Positions 17,779-32,046 are shown, counted from the first letter of the stretch. The stretch: DNA of 64,000 nucleotides from Pseudomonas deceptionensis (GCF_900106095.1 NZ_FNUD01000002.1:4795501-4859500), one strand, 5' to 3'. Notes: a model not told the origin generated them from the sequence alone. Program-made: numbers and translations.

Positions 17779-18675
17779 GTGAATGAAAACCGCTGGGAAG
17801 GCATAGACGAGTTTGTGGCCGTGGCCGAGTGCAGCCAATTCACTGCAGCGGCGGAACGCCTAGGGGTTTCATCGTCACACATCAGTCGCCAGGTGGCCCG
17901 CCTCGAAGAGCGCCTGCAAACCCGCCTGTTCTATCGCAGTACCCGAAAGGTGACGCTGACCGAAGCCGGGCAAACCTTTTTACAACATTGCCAGCGCCTG
18001 CAAGACGGACGCGAAGAAGCACTTCGAGCGGTCGGTGATCTGGCCAGCGAACCCAAAGGCATGCTACGCATGACCTGTGCGGTGGCCTATGGCGAGCGTT
18101 TTATCGTGCCGCTGGTTACGCGCTTTATGGGGCTGTATCCGCAGTTACGGGTCGATATAGAACTCAGCAATCGACCGCTGGACCTGGTGCATGAAAGCCT
18201 GGATCTGGCTATTCGGCTGGGGCGCTTGCAGGACTCAAGGCTGGTGGCCACGCGGCTCGCGCCCAGACGCATGTATGTCTGCGCGTCGCCTTCTTATCTG
18301 GAACATTATGGCCGCCCTCACAGCCTGTCGGAGCTGAGTCGACATAACTGTTTGATTGGCAGCTCGGATCTATGGCAATTGCAGCAGGACGGGCGAGAAT
18401 TTTCGCAAAGGGTGCAAGGTAATTGGCGCTGCAACAGCGGGCAGGCGGTATTGGACGCAGCACTCCAAGGTGTAGGGCTTTGTCAGTTACCGGACTATTA
18501 CGTGCTTGAGCATCTGAAGACCGGGGCACTGGTGTCTTTGCTCGACACCCACCAGCCGCCCAACACTGCGGTTTGGGCGCTATACCCGCAACAGCGGCAT
18601 TTATCGCCCAAAGTCAGAAAGCTGGTGGATTATCTGAAGGAAGGTTTGGCCAGACGGGAGGAGTATCAGGGGTGA
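17779..18675 (+). CDS. LysR family transcriptional regulator
   Basis: 298 residues, typical for the family. The N-terminal winged helix (AECSQFTAAAERLGVSSSHISRQVARLEERL) is followed by a periplasmic-binding-like effector domain from about residue 90. The start codon GTG 17779 stands 108 bp from frmA, which is transcribed away from it, an arrangement common for LysR regulators and their targets. Whether it responds to formaldehyde or to another compound is unknown. The gene is followed by a diverged REP pair. Confidence 0.85.
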   Translation: MNENRWEGIDEFVAVAECSQFTAAAERLGVSSSHISRQVARLEERLQTRLFYRSTRKVTLTEAGQTFLQHCQRLQDGREEALRAVGDLASEPKGMLRMTCAVAYGERFIVPLVTRFMGLYPQLRVDIELSNRPLDLVHESLDLAIRLGRLQDSRLVATRLAPRRMYVCASPSYLEHYGRPHSLSELSRHNCLIGSSDLWQLQQDGREFSQRVQGNWRCNSGQAVLDAALQGVGLCQLPDYYVLEHLKTGALVSLLDTHQPPNTAVWALYPQQRHLSPKVRKLVDYLKEGLARREEYQG

Positions 18676-18685
18676 AGTGCCGCTC

Positions 18686-18775
18686 CTGTAGCCACTGACA
18701 AGGAACGAAGGCTGCGAAAAGGGCCGAAGGTCCTTCAATATCCAGTGGCCGCTTCGTACCTCGTCAGCGACAAAG
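18686..18775. repeat. Diverged REP pair between the LysR gene and ispD
   Basis: CTGTAGCCACTGAC...ACGAAGGCTGCG at the left and a reversed, diverged copy at the right (CGCTTCGTACCTCGTCAGCGACA) flank a short hairpin GGGCCGAAGGTCCTTC. It lies between two convergent genes, the usual place for such elements. Confidence 0.65.
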
Positions 18776-18793
18776 GCTTACGGGCTTTGATTT

Positions 18794-19498
18794 TCAGCGA
18801 TTTGCCCAGCGCAAGCGCAACCACTCAAGATCTTCGGGGCGGGTGACCTTGATGTTGTCCGAACGGCCTTCGATCAGACGCGGGGCCAGGCCGGCCCACT
18901 CCATCGCCGAAGACTCGTCGGTGATGGTCGCATCGGCCACCAGACTGTCAGCCAAGGCTCGGTGCAAGGCCCCCAAGCGGAACATCTGCGGCGTATACGC
19001 CTGCCAGATCAAGCTACGGTCAATGGTTTCAACCGCGCGACCATTTTTGTCCACGCGCTTGAGCGTATCCCGCGCCGGAACCGCCAGCAAACCACCCACA
19101 GGGTCGTCAGCCAGTTCGCTCAACAGCTTGTCCAGATCTTCGCGTGACAGGTTTGGACGTGCCGCATCGTGAACCAAAACCCAATCGTCATCTGCCGCAC
19201 CTTGTGCATGCAGGTGCAGCAGCGCATTGAGCACCGAGTCCGCACGCTCGCGCCCACCGTCCACCCGAACGACGCGGGGGTTTGTGGCGCAAGTCAACGT
19301 CGGCCAAAAGGGATCATCAGAAGCGACACTGACCACCAGCCCCTTGAGGCCCGGGTGGTCGAGAAAACAGCCAAGGCTGTGTTCGAGAATACTGAGTCCG
19401 CCCAGCTGCAAATATTGCTTGGGACGGTCTGCGGCCATACGGGCACCAACGCCCGCGGCAGGGATCACGGCCCAGAAGGCCGGTGACGAAAAACTCAT
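18794..19498 (-). CDS. ispD: 2-C-methyl-D-erythritol 4-phosphate cytidylyltransferase
   Basis: 234 residues. It couples MEP to CTP in the isoprenoid pathway. The nucleotide-binding start AVIPAAGVGARMAADRPKQY carries the conserved Gly-rich loop and Lys; VHDAARPNLS and the DDESSAMEW-type segment (ITDESSAMEWAG) are also seen. The start overlaps the ftsB stop by four bases, so the two are co-translated as in other gammaproteobacteria. Confidence 0.95.
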   Translation of the reverse strand: MSFSSPAFWAVIPAAGVGARMAADRPKQYLQLGGLSILEHSLGCFLDHPGLKGLVVSVASDDPFWPTLTCATNPRVVRVDGGRERADSVLNALLHLHAQGAADDDWVLVHDAARPNLSREDLDKLLSELADDPVGGLLAVPARDTLKRVDKNGRAVETIDRSLIWQAYTPQMFRLGALHRALADSLVADATITDESSAMEWAGLAPRLIEGRSDNIKVTRPEDLEWLRLRWANR

Positions 19499-19773
19499 TG
19501 GGCCAACTGATAGAGGGTTTCACCCTCTTTGATCATGCCCAACTCATGGCGAGCACGCTCTTCAACGGTCTCCATGCCTTTTTTCAGCTCAAGCACTTCC
19601 GCATCAAGCACGCGGTTACGCTCCAGCAAGATCTCGTTTTCAGCACGCTGATCGGCGATTTGCTGGGTCAGGTCGGTAACCTGCGCCAAACTGCCATTCC
19701 CCACCCACAGGCGATACTGTAGGGCAGCCAGCAGCAAGAGCAAGATGAGAAACAACCAATTGGGACTGCGCAT
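19495..19773 (-). CDS. ftsB: Cell division protein FtsB
   Basis: 92 residues: a short cytoplasmic N-terminus, one membrane helix (WLFLILLLLLAALQYRLWVG) and a periplasmic coiled coil (VTDLTQQIADQRAENEILLERN). FtsB joins FtsL and FtsQ in the divisome. It is transcribed with ispD, after eno; the eno-ftsB spacer holds a hairpin. Confidence 0.93.
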   Translation of the reverse strand: MRSPNWLFLILLLLLAALQYRLWVGNGSLAQVTDLTQQIADQRAENEILLERNRVLDAEVLELKKGMETVEERARHELGMIKEGETLYQLAQ

Positions 19774-19829
19774 CGAATATCAGGTATCCAGTGAAAAGAC
19801 AGCCATGCCGACAAACGTAAACAACTAAT

Positions 19830-19861
19830 AGTACAAAGCCTGGAAGAACCAGGCTTGTACT
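19830..19861 (-). terminator. Hairpin behind eno, probable terminator
   Basis: AGTACAA-GCCTGG and CCAGGC-TTGTACT pair with a five-base loop and one bulged A. On the minus strand the inner stem GCCTGG/CCAGGC is followed by TTTGTACTATT, a weak T-run. It lies about 80 bp behind the eno stop, so it may be partial and let some transcription reach ftsB. Confidence 0.5.
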
Positions 19862-19941
19862 GATAAGCATCAGATTAATGTCAAAAGCCTCACCTTGGCG
19901 AATTTTCCGACACAATCTGCTGTCTTTTTACCATTCAACAC

Positions 19942-23890
<3,949 letters not shown>

Positions 23891-24069
23891 TTAAAGCGGT
23901 CAGAGCCGCCGGGGAAAGCGAAGGAAGGCCGAAGCCCCCAATCACCAGCATTAGTCACAGTGCACCTTTCGAAAAATTGCTGCGTTGAAACAGACCGAGG
24001 GAAACCACCGGTTCGATACAAGCCACACATTTTTTTAAAATCGCCCAGCAAAGACTGCTTGGTAATCGG

Positions 24070-24104
24070 CAACTTCTGTAATTCTGGTGAATCCACAGAA
24101 GTTG
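24070..24104. promoter_or_regulatory. Long hairpin in the tilS-pyrG spacer
   Basis: CAACTTCTGT (24070-24079) and ACAGAAGTTG (24095-24104) are perfect inverted repeats; inside them ATTC (24081-24084) pairs with GAAT (24089-24092) around TGGT. No T-run follows on either strand. It could be an operator, an RNA control element ahead of pyrG or a weak attenuator. The rest of 23870-24162 shows nothing I can name. Confidence 0.45.
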
Positions 24105-24162
24105 TATCAAGAAGGGAGCGTAGTCTACCGGAAACCCCCTTTCAGCTCAAACCTTGATCGCT

Positions 24163-25458
24163 CTAAGTTGGCAGCCACTGTAATTGCCAGCGTCCACAGG
24201 GGCTTGAGTCCAGTCCCTGGAGGTTTGCCACGGCCAATAACTGCTCATTACGGTACACAAGCGGCAATCTGCCACGGGCAAACAACGGGACACCCCGCTC
24301 GTTCAGCAACCGTTTCAGATCACGATGACCGCGCTGCCCCAGCGCCATCACTTCGCCCCCTTGACGATAGCTCACTTGCAAGGGGCCATCTGGAATATCC
24401 CCGACAAAGCCCACACGGCCATTACCCGGCAGCGCCAATGCCTGATCGGGCCGCGCCCACGGCACGGGGCCGACAGGCGCAAGCAACCACTCACCGGACA
24501 GCCACCAGATGCGCGAGCCGGCGCGATGCAGCTCACCGGCCGCAAGCTTCCAGACCGGCTGAGCATCTTCACGGGCATCGCGCAACGCATCCCAGCCTGC
24601 CCAATGATCGGTATCAGGTAACGGAGTGAAAGCGGCCAGCCAATGGCGCAAGGCATTGCGTTGACGCGCCGCAGACAGCCTGACCAAAGGCGCAAGCTCC
24701 AGCGAAGGCAGATTGAGCCAGGCAAATTCGCCAACCGCGCTCGCATCGTGCAGGTCCTGCTGCGCCAATTCGTCAAGCAGGCCTTGCGCCTCGGCACAAT
24801 GCGCAGCGCTGCGCGCCATGCTGGCAGCAGCTTGTGGCCAACGCCGGGACAGGACAGGAAACACTTCATGGCGCAAAAAGTTGCGGGAAAAATCTGTCTG
24901 CGTATTGGACGGATCGTCGATCCAGCTCAGATTCTGTGCACGAGCATAGGCTTCAAGCTGAACACGGGGCACATCCAGCAACGGCCGGCACAGATCCCCA
25001 TTGCCCATGCGCCGCTGACGAGGCATGGCCCCCAACCCGCTGACTCCGGCCCCGCGCAACAGGCGAAAGAGCAAGGTTTCAGCCTGATCATCACGGTGCT
25101 GCCCGGTGAGCAGCACTTCCTGCGCCTGCGTCACCGCCACGAACGCCTGGTACCGCGCATCACGCGCTGCACGCTCAATGCTCGCCCCGGCCTGCACGTG
25201 CACGCGAACCACCTGCAGAGGCACGCTCAGCGCATCACACAGCGCCTGGCAATGGGCCGGCCACGCATCAGCCGCCGCCTGTAGACCATGATGGACATGG
25301 ACAGCACTCAGAGGAGGTAACGAATGGGTTTGGCGCAATTGAGCGAGAAGATGCAGCAGAACGGTTGAATCGAGCCCACCTGAAAACGCGACATGCCAGG
25401 CCTTGGCATTGCGCCAGGGGCCCAGGGCTTTCAAAAGCGGGACTGAGAGGTTGGACAT
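24163..25458 (-). CDS. tilS: tRNA(Ile)-lysidine synthase
   Basis: 431 residues from ATG 25458. The PP-loop SGGLDS (26-31) in VAFSGGLDSTVLLHLL binds ATP; the enzyme attaches lysine to cytidine 34 of the CAU tRNA-Ile, changing its decoding to AUA. An N-terminal ATPase domain is followed by the substrate-binding and C-terminal TilS domains (VMALGQRGHRDLKRLLNERGVP). An open frame upstream of this start runs over a REP repeat and is not coding. The gene is between accA and pyrG as in other Pseudomonas. Confidence 0.94.
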   Translation of the reverse strand: MSNLSVPLLKALGPWRNAKAWHVAFSGGLDSTVLLHLLAQLRQTHSLPPLSAVHVHHGLQAAADAWPAHCQALCDALSVPLQVVRVHVQAGASIERAARDARYQAFVAVTQAQEVLLTGQHRDDQAETLLFRLLRGAGVSGLGAMPRQRRMGNGDLCRPLLDVPRVQLEAYARAQNLSWIDDPSNTQTDFSRNFLRHEVFPVLSRRWPQAAASMARSAAHCAEAQGLLDELAQQDLHDASAVGEFAWLNLPSLELAPLVRLSAARQRNALRHWLAAFTPLPDTDHWAGWDALRDAREDAQPVWKLAAGELHRAGSRIWWLSGEWLLAPVGPVPWARPDQALALPGNGRVGFVGDIPDGPLQVSYRQGGEVMALGQRGHRDLKRLLNERGVPLFARGRLPLVYRNEQLLAVANLQGLDSSPCGRWQLQWLPT

Positions 25459-25468
25459 CACACAATCC

Positions 25469-25555
25469 TGTGGGAGCTGACTTGCCAGCGATGCAGACGA
25501 CACAGTTTTACCATCAGACCGCGTCAATACAATCGCTGGCCAGCCAGCTCCCACA
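25469..25555. repeat. REP pair between accA and tilS
   Basis: TGTGGGAGCTGACTTGCCAG (from 25470) is mirrored by CTGGCCAGCCAGCTCCCACA (25536-25555). The two arms face each other across about 40 bp, the form of a REP doublet (BIME). It fills almost the whole accA-tilS spacer. Confidence 0.8.
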
Positions 25556-25566
25556 TTAGATTTACG

Positions 25567-26514
25567 TTAGAGGCCGTAGCTCATCAGGCGATCATAACGG
25601 CGCTTGAGCAGCGCTTCGCTGTCCAGCTTCTTGAGCATGTCCAGCTGAGAAGCCAGCTCGGCACGAATCGAAGCGGCCGCCGCTGCCGGGTCACGGTGCG
25701 CACCACCCAGTGGCTCAACGATGACTTTGTCCACGATGCCCAGGCCTTTGAGGCGCTCAGCAGTGATGCCCATCGCTTCAGCTGCGTCCGGTGCTTTTTC
25801 GGCAGTCTTCCACAGAATCGAGGCGCAACCTTCCGGCGAGATCACCGCGTAGGTCGAGTACTGCAGCATGTTCAACTGATCACAAACGCCAATCGCCAAT
25901 GCGCCGCCCGAACCGCCTTCACCAATAACGGTAGCGATAATCGGGGTTTTCAGGCGCGACATGACGCGCAGGTTCCAGGCAATCGCTTCGCTCTGGTTAC
26001 GCTCTTCTGCGTCGATACCAGGGTAAGCACCCGGGGTGTCGATGAAGGTCAGGATCGGCATTTTGAAACGCTCGGCCATTTCCATCAAACGGCAGGCTTT
26101 GCGATAGCCTTCAGGGCGCGGCATACCGAAGTTGCGGCGAACCTTTTCACGTACTTCACGGCCCTTCTGGTGACCAATCACCATAACTGGCTGATCGTCC
26201 AGACGCGCAATACCGCCCACAATGGCAGCATCGTCGGAGAAGTGACGATCACCATGCAGCTCATCGAACTCGGTGAAGATATGATCGATGTAGTCCAGTG
26301 TGTATGGACGGCGCGGGTGACGGGCCAAGCGGGCAATCTGCCAGCTGGTCAGCTTGCCGAAAATATCTTCAGTCAGCGTTTTGCTTTTGTCTTGCAGACG
26401 AGAGATTTCATCGCTGATGTTCAGCGAATTGTCATTACCAACCAAGCGCAACTCTTCGATTTTGGCTTGCAGGTCAGCAATCGGCTGTTCGAAATCAAGA
26501 AAATTCGGGTTCAT
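25567..26514 (-). CDS. accA: Acetyl-CoA carboxylase carboxyltransferase subunit alpha
   Basis: 315 residues starting [12 protein letters not shown]. With AccD it transfers the carboxyl group from biotin to acetyl-CoA, giving malonyl-CoA. The crotonase-like carboxyltransferase core shows [31 protein letters not shown] and [15 protein letters not shown]. Length fits. It follows dnaE as in most proteobacteria; GGATG stands before the start. accD is not in the window. Confidence 0.96.
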   Translation of the reverse strand: MNPNFLDFEQPIADLQAKIEELRLVGNDNSLNISDEISRLQDKSKTLTEDIFGKLTSWQIARLARHPRRPYTLDYIDHIFTEFDELHGDRHFSDDAAIVGGIARLDDQPVMVIGHQKGREVREKVRRNFGMPRPEGYRKACRLMEMAERFKMPILTFIDTPGAYPGIDAEERNQSEAIAWNLRVMSRLKTPIIATVIGEGGSGGALAIGVCDQLNMLQYSTYAVISPEGCASILWKTAEKAPDAAEAMGITAERLKGLGIVDKVIVEPLGGAHRDPAAAAASIRAELASQLDMLKKLDSEALLKRRYDRLMSYGL

Positions 26515-26669
26515 AAGCATCCGTCTTGGGTCGGCGGCAAAGCATGCCAGAAGGGTAGAAACCCAGCATTTGCTGGTGTTTCTGACCGAACTGGGGCAGC
26601 CGGTTGATCTGTATCGCGCCTACCTTAAGGGACAGGCGCTCTCAGGTCGAGATTAAAAATTCAGGTCGA

Positions 26670-26697
26670 GGTCAGGGCGCAGCTATTGCCCCTGACC
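26670..26697 (-). terminator. Hairpin right behind dnaE
   Basis: GGTCAGGG (26670-26677) pairs with CCCTGACC (26690-26697) around a GC-containing loop. On the minus strand a run of five T comes only 15 bases later, so termination would be weak. It begins one base after the dnaE stop codon. Confidence 0.4.
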
Positions 26698-26698
26698 G

Positions 26699-29600
26699 TC
26701 AACGGTATTGGAGGAAGACGTTGTCTCGCCCGAACTGGTCACGCAGGGCTTGAATCAAGCTGTCTGCCGGGTCGATCCGCCACGTCTCGCCAAACTGCAA
26801 CATGGCCTTGGCGTCCTCGCCGGTGTACTCCATGGTGATCGGGCACGCACCACGATGTTTTTTGAACAGTTCGCCCAACCAGCGCAGTTGATCGCCCTTG
26901 AGCGCGGCATGGGTCACTTTCAGACGCAAGCTCTCGGCCAGGCTGGTGCGTGCATCTTCCATGCTCATCACCCGCTTGACCCGCAGACGCAAGCCACCCG
27001 AGAAGTCATCGTTACTGACCTCGCCCTCGACCACCACCATCGCATCGGTCTGCAACAGTGATTGTGCCGAATGGAAGGCCTCGGCAAACAGCGAGGCTTC
27101 AATACGCGCCGAGCGATCGTCGAGGGTGATGAAGCCCATCTTGTCGCCCTTTTTGTTCTTCATCACCCGCAACGCAATGATCATCCCGGCAACGGTCTGA
27201 GTATCACGAGCAGGCTTGAGGTCAATAATGCGCTGACGGGCGAAGCGGCGGATTTCGCCTTCATATTCGTCAATCGGATGACCGGTCAGGTACAGGCCCA
27301 GCGTGTCCTTCTCGCCTTTGAGTCGCTCCTTGAGCGTCAGTTCCTTGGCCTTGCGGTGATTGGCGTAGACGTCCGCATCAGCCTCGACAAACAGCCCGCC
27401 AAACAGGTCGGCGTGACCGCTGTCATGGGTGCGCGCCGTTTGCTCGGCCGCCTTGATCGCTTCTTCCAGCGCCGACAATAACACCGCACGGTTCTGGTCG
27501 ATGCTGGCCTGCCAGGCTTTGGGCTCGTCATGGAAGAAAGGCCCCAGGCGGTCCAGCGCGCCACTGCGAATCAGGCCGTCGAGGGTACGCTTGTTGATGC
27601 GCTTGAGGTCAACCCGGGCACAGAAGTCGAACAGATCCGTGAAAGGACCGTCCTGACGCGCCTCGGTGATGGCCTCGACCGGACCCTCGCCCACACCCTT
27701 GATCGCCCCAAGACCGTAAATGATCCGGCCTTCATCGTTCACCGTGAATTTGAACTCAGAGGCGTTCACATCCGGCGCGTCAAGACGCAGCTTCATGCTG
27801 CGAATTTCTTCGATCAGGATCACGACCTTGTCGGTGTTATGCATATCCGCCGACAGTACCGCGGCCATGAAAGGTGCCGGGTAGTGGGTTTTGAGCCAGG
27901 CGGTCTGATACGACACCAGACCGTAGGCAGCGGAGTGGGATTTGTTAAATCCGTAACCGGCGAATTTCTCTACCAGGTCGAAAATGTTACCGGCCAGGTC
28001 GCCATCAATATTGTTGTTGGCACAACCTTCAATAAAGCCGCCGCGCTGCTTGGCCATTTCTTCGGGTTTTTTCTTACCCATCGCCCGACGCAGCATGTCG
28101 GCGCCGCCAAGGGTATAACCGGCCATGACCTGGGCAATCTGCATCACCTGTTCTTGATACAGGATGATGCCGTAGGTCGGTGCCAAGACTGGCTTTAGGC
28201 CTTCGTACTGATAGTCAGAGTGCGGGTACGCCAGTTCGGCGCGGCCGTGCTTACGGTTGATAAAGTCATCAACCATGCCTGACTGCAACGGGCCCGGACG
28301 GAACAGGGCCACCAGTGCGATCAAGTCTTCCAGGCAGTCGGGCTTGAGCTTTTTGATCAGCTCTTTCATGCCACGCGACTCGAGCTGGAACACCGCCGTG
28401 GTCTCGGCCTTTTGCAGCAGCTGGTACGTTGGCTTGTCGTCCAGCGGGATAAAAGCGATATCCAGTGGTGGCTCGTCGACCTTGGCACGATCACGGTTGA
28501 TGGTTTTCAGCGCCCAATCGATAACCGTCAGGGTTCGCAAACCCAGGAAGTCGAACTTCACCAGACCGGCGGACTCGACGTCATCTTTGTCAAACTGGGT
28601 AACCAGACCACCGCCCTCTTCGTCGCAGTAAATCGGCGAGAAGTCTGTCAGTTTGGTCGGCGCGATAACCACACCACCTGCGTGCTTACCGACGTTACGC
28701 ACAACGCCTTCCAGCTTGCGGGCCATTTCCCAGATTTCGGCGGCCTCTTCATCAACCTTGATGAAGTCGCGCAGAATCTCTTCTTGCTCGTAGGCTTTTT
28801 CCAAGGTCATGCCGACTTCGAAGGGAATCATCTTCGACAGACGATCCGCCAAGCCGTAGGACTTGCCCTGCACCCGCGCCACGTCACGGATTACCGCCTT
28901 GGCGGCCATCGAACCAAACGTGATGATCTGACTTACCGCGTTGCGACCGTATTTTTCGGCCACATACTCGATTACCCGGTCACGGCCATCCATGCAGAAG
29001 TCGACGTCGAAGTCGGGCATCGATACCCGTTCCGGGTTAAGGAATCGCTCGAACAGCAGGTCGTATTCCAGAGGGTCAAGGTCAGTAATCTTTTGCACAT
29101 AGGCCACCAGCGACCCTGCACCCGAACCACGGCCAGGACCTACTGGTACGCCGTTACTCTTGGCCCACTGGATAAAGTCCATCACGATCAGAAAGTAACC
29201 CGGGAACCCCATCTGGATAATGATATCCAGCTCGAAATTCAGCCGGTCGACATACACCTGACGTTTGGTTTCGTAATCTTCAGTGGTGTCTTTGGGTAAC
29301 AGAACGCTCAGGCGATCTTCCAGACCATCAAAAGACACTTTGCGGAAATACTCATCGATGGTCATGCCATCGGGAATCGGGAAGTTGGGCAAAAAGTGCT
29401 TGCCCAGCTTGACTTCGATATTGCAGCGCTTGGCGATTTCGACCGAGTTTGCCAGCGCGTCAGGCAAGTCACTGAACAGCTCGGCCATTTCGTCGGCGCT
29501 TTTCAGATATTGCTGATCGCTGTAATTCTTGGAACGGCGCGGGTCATCCAGCGCACGGCCTTCACCAATGCAGACGCGGGTTTCGTGAGCTTCGAAATCC

Positions 29601-30220
29601 TCTTGCTTGATGAAGCGCACATCGTTGGTCGCTACCAGCGGCGCGCCGACTTCTTCAGCCAGCGCAACCGCTGCGTGCAGGTGCTCTTCGTCATTAGGGC
29701 GCTTGGTGCGTTGAACTTCCAGATAAAAACGATCCGGAAACACCGTCATCCATTCGCGAGCCAGAACCTGGGCCTCTTCAGTGTTGCCACTGATCAGCGC
29801 GACACCAATCTCGCCCTCCTTCGCCGCCGAGAGCATGATCAAGCCTTCAGCAGCCTCGGCCACCCACTCGCGCTCGATGATGACCTGACCGTTACGCTGG
29901 CCATCGATAAAACCACGGGAAATCAGCTCGGTCAGGTTGCGATAACCCACACCGTTCATCGCCAGCAGGCTGATACGGCTCACCGGGTTTTCCGGGTCCT
30001 TGTTCGACAACCACAGATCAGCGCCGCAGATCGGCTTGATGCCGCCGCCCATGGCTGCTTTGTAGAATTTGACCAGGGAGCACATGTTGTTCTGATCAGT
30101 TACCGCGACAGCGGGCATATTCATGCCCGCCAGGGTTTTGATCAGCGGTTTGATCCGCACCAGGCCATCGACCAGGGAGTATTCAGTGTGCAGGCGCAGG
30201 TGAACGAATGAAGCCGGCAT
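26699..30220 (-). CDS. dnaE: DNA polymerase III subunit alpha
   Basis: 1173 residues, the usual length. The order is a PHP domain (SFVHLRLHTEYSLVDGLVRI), palm and fingers with the catalytic aspartates in MPDFDVDFCMDGR (about residue 400), a helix-hairpin-helix region, and a C-terminal OB-fold domain (VAGMIIALRVMKNKKGDKM). This is the replicative polymerase of the chromosome. It follows rnhB and precedes accA. Confidence 0.98.
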   Translation of the reverse strand: MPASFVHLRLHTEYSLVDGLVRIKPLIKTLAGMNMPAVAVTDQNNMCSLVKFYKAAMGGGIKPICGADLWLSNKDPENPVSRISLLAMNGVGYRNLTELISRGFIDGQRNGQVIIEREWVAEAAEGLIMLSAAKEGEIGVALISGNTEEAQVLAREWMTVFPDRFYLEVQRTKRPNDEEHLHAAVALAEEVGAPLVATNDVRFIKQEDFEAHETRVCIGEGRALDDPRRSKNYSDQQYLKSADEMAELFSDLPDALANSVEIAKRCNIEVKLGKHFLPNFPIPDGMTIDEYFRKVSFDGLEDRLSVLLPKDTTEDYETKRQVYVDRLNFELDIIIQMGFPGYFLIVMDFIQWAKSNGVPVGPGRGSGAGSLVAYVQKITDLDPLEYDLLFERFLNPERVSMPDFDVDFCMDGRDRVIEYVAEKYGRNAVSQIITFGSMAAKAVIRDVARVQGKSYGLADRLSKMIPFEVGMTLEKAYEQEEILRDFIKVDEEAAEIWEMARKLEGVVRNVGKHAGGVVIAPTKLTDFSPIYCDEEGGGLVTQFDKDDVESAGLVKFDFLGLRTLTVIDWALKTINRDRAKVDEPPLDIAFIPLDDKPTYQLLQKAETTAVFQLESRGMKELIKKLKPDCLEDLIALVALFRPGPLQSGMVDDFINRKHGRAELAYPHSDYQYEGLKPVLAPTYGIILYQEQVMQIAQVMAGYTLGGADMLRRAMGKKKPEEMAKQRGGFIEGCANNNIDGDLAGNIFDLVEKFAGYGFNKSHSAAYGLVSYQTAWLKTHYPAPFMAAVLSADMHNTDKVVILIEEIRSMKLRLDAPDVNASEFKFTVNDEGRIIYGLGAIKGVGEGPVEAITEARQDGPFTDLFDFCARVDLKRINKRTLDGLIRSGALDRLGPFFHDEPKAWQASIDQNRAVLLSALEEAIKAAEQTARTHDSGHADLFGGLFVEADADVYANHRKAKELTLKERLKGEKDTLGLYLTGHPIDEYEGEIRRFARQRIIDLKPARDTQTVAGMIIALRVMKNKKGDKMGFITLDDRSARIEASLFAEAFHSAQSLLQTDAMVVVEGEVSNDDFSGGLRLRVKRVMSMEDARTSLAESLRLKVTHAALKGDQLRWLGELFKKHRGACPITMEYTGEDAKAMLQFGETWRIDPADSLIQALRDQFGRDNVFLQYR

Positions 30221-30251
30221 GGTGATCCTGTCTATAAGCTTTGAGAAACAA

Positions 30252-30277
30252 CAAGGCCCGGATTGTACCGGGCCTTG
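30252..30277 (-). terminator. Terminator between rnhB and dnaE
   Basis: CAAGGCCCGG (30252-30261) and CCGGGCCTTG (30268-30277) pair perfectly around six bases; on the minus strand TTGTTTC follows. It lies 21 bp behind the rnhB stop, so dnaE may need its own promoter or read-through. Confidence 0.75.
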
Positions 30278-30298
30278 GCAAAAACATCAGCCTTGCGG

Positions 30299-30904
30299 CT
30301 AAACCTCGAGCGCTTCCCATGCGCGACGCACCGGGCCAAACGAACGCCGGTGAATCGGAGTCGGGCCCAGACGCTCGAGCGCTTCAAGGTGAACAGGGGT
30401 CGGGTAACCCTTGTGCCCACCGATGCCATAGCCCGGGTAGATCAATTCAAAGGCAGCCATTTCACGGTCGCGACTGACCTTGGCCAGAATCGATGCCGCG
30501 GCAATGGCCGGCACTTTACTGTCGCCTTTCACCACGGCTTCAGCAGGCATGGCCAGCTTGGGGCAGCGATTGCCGTCAATCATCGCCAGTTTAGGGGTGA
30601 TGCTCAGCCCTTCCACGGCTCGCTGCATGGCCAGCATGGTGGCATGCAGAATATTCAGCTCATCGATTTCTTCGACTTCAGCCCGCGCAATGCACCAGCT
30701 CAGGGCTTTCTCACAGATTTCGTCGTAGAGCTTTTCACGACGCGCCTCCGTGAGTTTTTTCGAGTCGTTGAGCCCTGCGATAGGCCGGGAGGGATCAAGA
30801 ATTACGGCGGCCGTCACGACAGCGCCGCACAGTGGGCCACGGCCCACTTCGTCGACACCGGCCACGAGGTCCTCGACCAGATTGAAGTCCAATCCGATTT
30901 GCAT
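30299..30904 (-). CDS. rnhB: Ribonuclease HII
   Basis: 201 residues from ATG 30904; an in-frame GTG at 30919 that overlaps the lpxB stop is an alternative. It cuts the RNA strand of RNA-DNA hybrids and single ribonucleotides in DNA. The acidic active site starts with [17 protein letters not shown]; the [12 protein letters not shown] segment and the [12 protein letters not shown] motif are also seen. It is the last gene of the lpx run. Confidence 0.94.
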   Translation of the reverse strand: MQIGLDFNLVEDLVAGVDEVGRGPLCGAVVTAAVILDPSRPIAGLNDSKKLTEARREKLYDEICEKALSWCIARAEVEEIDELNILHATMLAMQRAVEGLSITPKLAMIDGNRCPKLAMPAEAVVKGDSKVPAIAAASILAKVSRDREMAAFELIYPGYGIGGHKGYPTPVHLEALERLGPTPIHRRSFGPVRRAWEALEV

Positions 30905-30915
30905 AGTCACTTTAC

Positions 30916-32046
30916 TCACTTGGATTGTGCTATCAGGTCCAGCACCGCTTTGGCGGCCTGATTGGAAGCGTCGAGACGCAGGGTGCGGTGAATTTCGTCA
31001 AAGCCCCGGGTTTGCTCTTCCCCACCCTCCAGCAAAGGCAGCAAGGTCTGAGCCAGCGCCTCGGGAGTGGCGGCATCCTGCAAAAGCTCGGGCACCAGCA
31101 TCCGCTGTGCAAGCAAGTTGGGCAGCGATACGTACGGGCTTTTGACCAGTCGCTTGAGAATCCAGAACGTCAGACGCGCCAGGCGATAAGCCACTACCAT
31201 CGGCCTCTTGTAGAGCAAAGCCTCAAGCGTTGCCGTACCTGAAGCGATCAGCACCGCATCGCAGGCCGCCAGTGCCAGGTGTGACTGGCCATCCAGCAGG
31301 GTCAACGGCAGATCGCGCCCCACCAGCAACTGCTCGATCTGCTCGCGACGTGCGGCACTCGCACAAGGCAACACAAAACGTACGTCTGGCCGGGCTTCAT
31401 GAATTATCTGCGCTGCATCGAGAAACAGCCCACCCAGCTTGCCCACTTCTCCACCGCGACTGCCTGGCATCAAGGCGACCAACGGCCCGTCAGACAGGCC
31501 CAACTCGGCGCGAGCACCGGCTTTATCGGCTTCAAGAGGGATAGTGTCGGCCAGCGAGTGGCCAACGAAGCGCACCGGCACACCGTGTTCTTCGTAAAAG
31601 CGTGCTTCAAATGGCAACAACGTGAGCATCAAATCGCAGCCTTCGCGGATTTTCAGCACTCGTTTCTGACGCCACGCCCATACGGACGGGCTGACGTAAT
31701 GCACGGTTTTGATCCCGGCACGACGTAATTGAAGTTCGATATTGAGAGTGAAGTCAGGCGCATCGATACCGATAAACACATCGGGCTTTTCAGCAATCAG
31801 AGTCTGCACCAGGAGCTTGCGGCGCTTGAGCAGCTCACGCAGGCGACCCAGCACTTCAACCAGACCCATCACAGACAGGCGCTCCATCGGGAAGTAAGAG
31901 CTCATGCCCTCGGCTTCCATCAATGGGCCGCCAACACCGATAAATTCGATATCTGCATGCTGAGCCTTGAGTGCCCGCATCAACCCCGAGCCCAAAATAT
32001 CTCCCGAGGCCTCCCCCGCCACCAGCGCAATACGCAATCTGGCCAT
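30916..32046 (-). CDS. lpxB: Lipid-A-disaccharide synthase
   Basis: 376 residues, GT19 family. It joins UDP-2,3-diacylglucosamine to lipid X, forming the lipid A disaccharide. Typical are the [15 protein letters not shown] start, the [14 protein letters not shown] stretch ([15 protein letters not shown]), and the LPGSRGGEV motif (here [12 protein letters not shown]). It begins two bases after lpxA ends, in the lpxD-fabZ-lpxA-lpxB order of Raetz-pathway genes. Confidence 0.96.
   Translation of the reverse strand: MARLRIALVAGEASGDILGSGLMRALKAQHADIEFIGVGGPLMEAEGMSSYFPMERLSVMGLVEVLGRLRELLKRRKLLVQTLIAEKPDVFIGIDAPDFTLNIELQLRRAGIKTVHYVSPSVWAWRQKRVLKIREGCDLMLTLLPFEARFYEEHGVPVRFVGHSLADTIPLEADKAGARAELGLSDGPLVALMPGSRGGEVGKLGGLFLDAAQIIHEARPDVRFVLPCASAARREQIEQLLVGRDLPLTLLDGQSHLALAACDAVLIASGTATLEALLYKRPMVVAYRLARLTFWILKRLVKSPYVSLPNLLAQRMLVPELLQDAATPEALAQTLLPLLEGGEEQTRGFDEIHRTLRLDASNQAAKAVLDLIAQSK

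Noticed and set aside
25459..25554. Upstream extension of tilS
   Set aside because: It is REP sequence; the conserved protein starts at 25458.
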